From Lachnospiraceae bacterium UBA3633 (lineage in GTDB: Bacteria; Bacillota; Clostridia; Lachnospirales; Lachnospiraceae), in NCBI GenBank assembly GCA_002374095.1, contig DFKY01000024.1, positions 1 through 16,271 on the forward strand: a DNA stretch of 16,271 bases, read 5' to 3'. The notes beneath the pieces were generated by a model. That model had not been told where the DNA came from. It saw nothing but the letters and a program-made list of their open reading frames with translations, and made no database searches. Shown piece by piece: positions 12,536-16,271 of this stretch. Both the position numbers and the translations under genes were made by a program. Numbering within the stretch: the stretch's first letter is position 1; the number at the start of each line of letters is the position of its first letter.

Positions 12536-14320
12536 ATGATAAAAAGCACAAAGATGTTGAAGAGACTAGGAGCTACTTTTTTAGTTGTGCTTATGAGTAT
12601 AGAATCTTTTGCCGCCGTAGTTGGTGATAACGACGGCGCTGCGTTTATCACAAAGGCCGAATTCGACTCCATGAAAAATGACTTTCAGAGTCAGCTTGAC
12701 CGTTATAATTCGTCTCTTGATAATAAGATTGATGGGGCGATAGCAGCATACCTTTCAGGTATAACGGTTGCTAAAGAGACTGTGCTTAATCCACAAGTGT
12801 CTAATTATGATGAAATATGGTGGATACAACAATTCTTGGTGAAAGGTAAAAATCGTCATTGGACTGCTAGAACGACATACACTGATGATACGACTGATAT
12901 TTGGCAAACTTGGAAAGCTGATAAAAGGCGAAATACAAGAAATAATAATCTCGGGTTAAGTGGTAGTTTCGGTTTCTGGGGGCCCGTTACTTGGTTCTTT
13001 AATTTACAATATCAAGGAAATGATGCACATTGGAGTTATGGGCATCAATTATCGCAAAGCGATAATCCGGCAGGTCAAAACTATGCTGACTGGTGTGTTC
13101 CTGTCTCATATATAAGACTGCAGGATAAAGATGATGATTTGTATTTAAACAATAGTGACACATATCGGCATCTCTGTTATGAGGTGTCAATTGAAAATGT
13201 TGCGTCTTGGGGATTTGGGTATAATTATGTTCAGACCGAGTTAAATGGTGCATCATCTGACTTATGGTCACTGGAAGGAAGAATATTTTGTGTCGGAAAC
13301 GACCCTGTCAACAGTTTCAATGTGCTGAGCCCTGGGGATACTGATTTTTGTAAATTTGAAGTACTAACAGATACGGAAAATGTGCGAACAGAAGCGAACC
13401 GTGTGAAGTGGACAATTCCTTTAAAGAAAGCTGATGTTGTAGCTACATATCCACATCAAACATGGTATTTCGGTGAACAGGCCACATGGTTGAATAATAT
13501 AAAATATGTATGGAAAACTGAAGCTGGCGCCGAACATGTTGATTATCAAAATCCGTCTCTTATTTCAACTGGTGTTAACTTATTGAAAATGACATCTGCA
13601 AATGTAACTCCTACAAAAAAATATGTTAATCGTATGATGTATGGTTATGACCAAGCAACAGACGATAAAGAAGATAGAACTAATGTATATAGGCAGAATA
13701 AATATGTACATCATGGAATTCAAACAAAGCAGATAGAAACATTTTCAGATTTTGAAAGTACAACATGGAAGGTGTTCAGTGTGTCAGTGTTACCAAAACC
13801 TACGAGTCAGCCTTGGACCGGGGATACTGCCAGAATGCTATCCCCTACAGATAAAATGTTGACTTTACAATTACCTCTTCTTGAAAATGTAAAAATAAAA
13901 CAAATTAGAAACACAAGATTCAAATATAATAAGAATACAACATCTTTACGACTTGGTGATGGTATGCCACTTGTTCTTGACTGCCCTGGCCGAGGGACAG
14001 TAGAAATTGAATTTAAGTATACTGTAAATAGAATAATTGATGCAGTTGGTTCAAATAAAAAGATTAATCTTGATATTAAAAAAGCAAACTTTTTTGACAC
14101 TGTGAATACCAATAATGCAGATTTTTATGATGGAAAAGTCAATGGGACAAGTATGAAGTTAAAGGGAGCTGAAGTTGATGCATCTGATGGCAAGGTAAAA
14201 ATAGAAGTTGAAGGTGTAAATAAAGAAAATAATATTTGGATGAGACTTGCTCCAAAGTGCAATGATGGTGGATACTATGTAACAATATCAGATTTGAAAA
14301 TGAAGTTGATAGAAGATTAA
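12536..14320 (+). CDS. Exported variable protein, paralogue 4
   Basis: This 594-residue paralogue has a diverged signal peptide of the same length (MIKSTKMLKRLGATFLVVLM, then SIESFA|AVV after residue 26). Equal length supports the ATG at 12536 over the one at 12554. Residues 27-75 are again almost identical to paralogues 1-3 (GDNDGAAFITKAEFDSMK, FQSQLDRYNSSLDNKIDGAI). The middle is Trp/Tyr/Asn-rich and unique. The last ~130 residues are closest to paralogue 1: LRLGDGMPLV, INLDIKKANF, then NNIWMRLAPKCNDGGYYVTISDLKMKL. The inverted-repeat header is absent; a promoter, a hairpin and a terminator stand upstream instead. It could be the constitutive member or the oldest. Function unknown. Confidence 0.86.
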   Translation: MIKSTKMLKRLGATFLVVLMSIESFAAVVGDNDGAAFITKAEFDSMKNDFQSQLDRYNSSLDNKIDGAIAAYLSGITVAKETVLNPQVSNYDEIWWIQQFLVKGKNRHWTARTTYTDDTTDIWQTWKADKRRNTRNNNLGLSGSFGFWGPVTWFFNLQYQGNDAHWSYGHQLSQSDNPAGQNYADWCVPVSYIRLQDKDDDLYLNNSDTYRHLCYEVSIENVASWGFGYNYVQTELNGASSDLWSLEGRIFCVGNDPVNSFNVLSPGDTDFCKFEVLTDTENVRTEANRVKWTIPLKKADVVATYPHQTWYFGEQATWLNNIKYVWKTEAGAEHVDYQNPSLISTGVNLLKMTSANVTPTKKYVNRMMYGYDQATDDKEDRTNVYRQNKYVHHGIQTKQIETFSDFESTTWKVFSVSVLPKPTSQPWTGDTARMLSPTDKMLTLQLPLLENVKIKQIRNTRFKYNKNTTSLRLGDGMPLVLDCPGRGTVEIEFKYTVNRIIDAVGSNKKINLDIKKANFFDTVNTNNADFYDGKVNGTSMKLKGAEVDASDGKVKIEVEGVNKENNIWMRLAPKCNDGGYYVTISDLKMKLIED

Positions 14321-14490
14321 TTAAAAGAATAGTTATCAATAAGTGCAAAGATATTTAGAAAGCTTAGACCATCAATAGTAAAATATAGTCTTGAAAAAAC
14401 ACACTTATAATGGCAAAATAATACATATATTTCTGACACCATAGATTTATATTTTAGGTGAAAGATATGGTTAATTATTTTATTTTGATG

Positions 14491-14520
14491 CCGTATCCTT
14501 TGGGATATGGTTATTTTATT
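14491..14520 (+). terminator. Possible terminator after paralogue 4
   Basis: CCGTATCC/GGATATGG (14491-14498/14503-14510, one G-T pair) with loop TTTG, then TTATTTTATT. It lies 170 bp behind the stop; nothing better is seen in 14321-14490, which holds no gene. Confidence 0.5.
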
Positions 14521-14532
14521 ATATGGAAAAGA

Positions 14533-14714
14533 AAAATGTCCCTTCCCGCCAATCCACTAAAGATGGGGGCAGAATATTAGAAATGATGGATAAATAGTTT
14601 TAATGAGCATAAAAAACAAGCCCTCTATTGAAGTATTTTTTTGAGTGAAAAAGGAATTTAACTAATTATTTTATGCCGCCAGCTTTGAGTGGGTCGTATG
14701 CAACATCATTTTTA
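14533..14714. repeat. Left flank of cargo frame, copy 2
   Basis: Nearly identical to 11266-11446. The identity ends in CATTTTTA and the sequence continues into a longer piece of the minus-strand fragment and the XkdS-like fragment, so this copy is probably closer to the original phage-derived arrangement. Confidence 0.88.
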
Positions 14715-14779
14715 GTAATAAAGTATATGGCTTTCAAAACTTTTTTGATGACATGTCCATTCGTAGATGTCTTGAGCTT
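14666..14779 (-). pseudogene. C-terminal gene fragment on minus strand, copy 2
   Basis: The minus frame is open for 37 codons, ending NGHVIKKVLKAIYFITKNDV and AYDPLKAGGIK, then a stop. Upstream an in-frame stop closes it. It is longer than copy 1 but still lacks a start and a body. Not recognised. Confidence 0.4.
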
Positions 14780-14781
14780 TC

Positions 14782-15051
14782 ATGAGAAACTTTATCACGG
14801 CTTACAGACTCGCCAGCTTCAAATCTTCTTGGAAATATGGGTGCGAGTTAGAAGAGTTAATCGGCAAAACTTATAATGATGAAGATTACCTTTTATCAGA
14901 AACAAAAAGGATGATAGAAGATGCACTACTTATAAATCCACACATTAAATCAGTTGAAGATGTATCAGTAAATAAGGATTTAGATAAGTTAAATATTACT
15001 TGTAATGTATTACAAAATATGGAGATGTTTATGTTAAAACTCAGTTATTAA
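14782..15051 (+). pseudogene. C-terminal fragment of XkdS-like baseplate protein (DUF2634)
   Basis: Residues ~15-89 (SSWKYGCELEELIGKTYNDE, then ETKRMIEDALLINPHIKSVEDV and LNITCNV) follow the DUF2634/XkdS pattern (..YG.ELEDLIGK....E.KR.I.EALL..P.I..V.....) of PBSX-like phage baseplates. Family members are about 130-150 residues; here the N-terminal half is missing. The ATG at 14782 has no SD, and the coding match begins just past it. In PBSX-type phages xkdS directly precedes xkdT, and here the XkdT-like start follows at 15934 with the DUF3800 gene between them, so this is a decayed tail operon with an insertion. Confidence 0.58.
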
Positions 15052-15065
15052 AAAGAAAATTTCTA

Positions 15066-15093
15066 TTGACTTTTTATATATTTATGTTATCAT
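15066..15093 (+). promoter_or_regulatory. Promoter of the DUF3800 RNA/gene
   Basis: TTGACT (15066-15071), 16 bp, TATCAT (15088-15093); an overlapping TATAAT at 15093-15098 is an alternative -10. Transcript start near 15100. Confidence 0.65.
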
Positions 15094-15099
15094 ATAATC

Positions 15100-15160
15100 A
15101 AGGTCTGGGTGAAAACTCTTTGGACCATAGCAGGCGGGGAGAATTCCTCGCTATTTTTGT
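15100..15160 (+). ncRNA. Structured leader RNA, candidate DUF3800 RNA motif
   Basis: Two adjacent hairpins start about where the transcript should begin. The first is GGTC..GACC (15102-15105/15123-15126) around GGGT-GAAA-ACTC (15107-15118), a GNRA tetraloop. The second is ATAGC/GCTAT (15127-15131/15150-15154) around GGGGA-GAAT-TCCTC, followed by T5. Conserved structured RNAs upstream of DUF3800 genes are known as the DUF3800 RNA motifs, with several classes. I cannot say which class this is, or exclude a simple attenuator. The T-run after the second hairpin could release a ~60-nt RNA before the gene. Confidence 0.55.
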
Positions 15161-15177
15161 AAAGAAGAGAGATGCTA

Positions 15178-15858
15178 ATGAAAGAATTAAGTGTTTTTAT
15201 TGATGAAAGTGGTGATTTTGGAATAGCTACAAAGTTTCCATCATATTATCTTACTACCTTTGTGTTTCACGATCAAAGTAAAAGTATTGATAAACAAGTA
15301 AATCAATTAGAGAGTAGAATAAAAAATAATAATTTTGATATTGAGTATTTACATTCTATGCCAATTATACGAAAGGAATCGGTATTTGATAAGTATTCTC
15401 TTGATGATAGAAGAAAGTTATTATATTGCATGCTGAATTTTACTATGTCATGCCCTATCACTCATTATACAGTTTTTGTAGATAGAAAAATTGCTAATGA
15501 TAAAATAGCTTTATCAGGGAAATTAAGTAAAGAAATAACACAATTTATTGATAGAAACTATGATTTTTTTATGCAATATAATCGTATCGTAGTATACTAT
15601 GATAATGGACAAATTGAGCTTAGTAGTGTTTTAAATGCAATATTTTCTGCTCACTTGAATCATGTAGAATTTAGAAAAGCCATTCCACAAAAGTATAAAT
15701 TATTACAAGTTGCAGATTTTATATGTACAATTGAGTTATTAAATATTAAAAGAAATAGCAATACACTAAATTCATCAGAAAAGAAATTCTTTTATAAATC
15801 ACAGGAATTAAAAAAAACATTTATAAAAGCAATAAATAAAAAGCATTTTGAGAATTAA
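15178..15858 (+). CDS. DUF3800 family protein
   Basis: This 226-residue protein has the hallmarks of DUF3800, an RNase H-like fold found in defence islands and mobile DNA. It opens with the conserved strand VFIDESGDFG (D9, E10, D13), has IVVYYDNGQ near residue 142, and ends with LLQVADFICTIELL. These acidic positions are the probable metal-binding residues. The start at 15178 gives the usual MKELSVFIDESGD opening and has AGAGAG seven bases ahead; an in-frame ATG at 15172 would add two residues. It has its own promoter, structured leader and terminator, so it is a self-contained unit. It sits between XkdS-like and XkdT-like fragments where the other unit has higBA. A toxin or defence nuclease role is inference. 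Confidence 0.85.
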   Translation: MKELSVFIDESGDFGIATKFPSYYLTTFVFHDQSKSIDKQVNQLESRIKNNNFDIEYLHSMPIIRKESVFDKYSLDDRRKLLYCMLNFTMSCPITHYTVFVDRKIANDKIALSGKLSKEITQFIDRNYDFFMQYNRIVVYYDNGQIELSSVLNAIFSAHLNHVEFRKAIPQKYKLLQVADFICTIELLNIKRNSNTLNSSEKKFFYKSQELKKTFIKAINKKHFEN

Positions 15859-15881
15859 GAATTAATTAGATATAAGTGATT

Positions 15882-15909
15882 AAAGAGAATTGGAAAGCTT
15901 CTCTTTTTT
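15882..15909 (+). terminator. Terminator of the DUF3800 gene
   Basis: AAAGAGAA (15882-15889) pairs with TTCTCTTT (15899-15906), then T-run. It abuts the right flank repeat at 15913, as the higBA terminator does in unit 1. Confidence 0.85.
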
Positions 15910-15912
15910 CTT

Positions 15913-16025
15913 GCAATTTTTAGAGGAGTAACAATGTCAAAATATAGTGATAAAACATTTGAGAAAATTTTAGATGATATGCCAAATCGAGTAACAGAAG
16001 TATCAACTATGGAAGGCTCGTTTAT
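15913..16025. repeat. Right flank of cargo frame, copy 2
   Basis: 113 bp, one mismatch to 12189-12301. Confidence 0.9.
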
Positions 16026-16074
16026 TTACACTGTAACCCCCTATGAAACCGCCAAAAACCCTCTATCTTTTTAA
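15934..16074 (+). pseudogene. Truncated phage baseplate J (XkdT-like) gene, copy 2
   Basis: The same SD and the same first 31 codons as 12210-12308, then FIYTVTPYETAKNPLSF and a stop. The tyrosine of the family's EGS-I-IY is still present here. The frame then runs into the junction element (16035 on), which supplies the stop. Two copies cut within a codon of each other show the junction element joins at one fixed place in this gene. Confidence 0.6.
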
Positions 16075-16094
16075 GTTGCTTGGAGGTTGGTACC
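16035..16094. repeat. Junction element, copy d
   Basis: AACCCCCTATGAAACCGCC, CTATCTTTTTAAGTTGC and TTGGAGGTTGGTACC; the closest match is copy a at 3465. It leads directly into the header at 16097. Confidence 0.75.
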
Positions 16095-16096
16095 TA

Positions 16097-16271
16097 ATCG
16101 CTGTCGACGGATTACGCTATTGCTGAATGCAAATATGCATATTTGTAACGCAAGAGCTGTTTTTCGAGCTTGGTTCTCGGAAGCAGAACTACTAATGGCA
16201 TAGTATTTTGCTAAAAGCAGGAGCAAAAAAGCGGAGCGTTCGAGCTCGCATTGTAGGGGCGAACTATGTGA
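16097..16271. repeat. Inverted-repeat header, copy 4 (runs off window)
   Basis: Matches the left arm and apex of copy 2 from ATCGCTGTCGACGGATTACG on, with the 16-bp palindrome CAAATATGCATATTTG at 16130-16145 and AGGAGCAAAAAAG at 16219-16231. Several changes (GCGGAGCGTTCGAGC for GCTCAACGGACGAGC) lie in the apical part. The short apex GGGGCGAACTATGTGA agrees with copy 2, not with 1 and 3. A right arm and a fifth paralogue are expected beyond the window. Confidence 0.8.

Noticed and set aside
12424..12672. 82-codon minus-strand frame across the promoter and start of paralogue 4
   Set aside because: It crosses a terminator hairpin, a promoter and a conserved signal peptide coding region on the other strand.
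14673..14876. 67-codon plus-strand frame in the left flank, copy 2
   Set aside because: It overlaps both the minus-strand remnant and the XkdS-like fragment in another frame, and has no SD or recognisable feature.
1..16271. CRISPR array, tRNA, rRNA, replication origin
   Set aside because: No regularly spaced short repeats, cloverleaf sequences, rRNA segments or DnaA-box clusters were seen. The repeats present are long, few and tied to gene cassettes.

Overview
The window is A+T-rich bacterial DNA with ATG/TTG starts, some strong AGGAGG-type ribosome binding sites, TTGACA/TATAAT promoters and hairpin-plus-U-run terminators. This suits a low-GC Firmicute, probably an anaerobic gut-type clostridium or relative. 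There is no rRNA, tRNA or housekeeping gene to fix the taxon. It is an accessory region built from repeated blocks.

Backbone: four paralogous genes for exported proteins (325-2013, 7183-8922, 9466-11169, 12536-14320; 562-594 aa). They share a signal peptide and a constant ~50-residue helical stalk-like segment. The ~350-residue middles are unrelated to each other at a glance, and a related C-terminal domain follows. The first three begin exactly at the foot of a repeated 'header' that in its full form (6728-7177) is a ~450-bp imperfect inverted repeat, a giant hairpin. The copy before gene 1 is cut by the window edge. The copy before gene 3 has lost its right arm by deletion. A further copy starts at 16035 and runs off the window, so another cassette may follow.

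Between these genes lies cargo. 2218-3378 (minus) is a DUF4143-type ATPase. 3654-4900 is an apparently intact IS3/IS150-like insertion sequence. 4939-6357 is a compact toxin-antitoxin island: a 29-codon Fst-like membrane peptide with a predicted antisense RNA, a hicBA pair flanked by two direct-repeat antitoxin-RNA-like modules, and a second small membrane peptide (22 codons) with a convergent RNA gene. Four leftward promoters in this island all have TTGACA-16 bp-TATAAT.

The right half contains a duplicated frame. A ~181-bp left flank (11266-11446, 14533-14714) and a 113-bp right flank (12189-12301, 15913-16025) are nearly identical in both units but enclose different cargo. One encloses higBA. 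The other encloses an XkdS-like phage baseplate fragment and a DUF3800 gene with a structured leader RNA. The right flank encodes the N-terminus of a phage baseplate J (XkdT-like) protein that stops almost at once. The region therefore looks like a decayed phage-tail locus used repeatedly as a landing frame for toxin-antitoxin/defence genes and followed by a variable surface-protein cassette. How the parts cooperate is inference: diversification of exported proteins by recombination in the constant header and 5' coding region, with the addiction modules stabilising the array.
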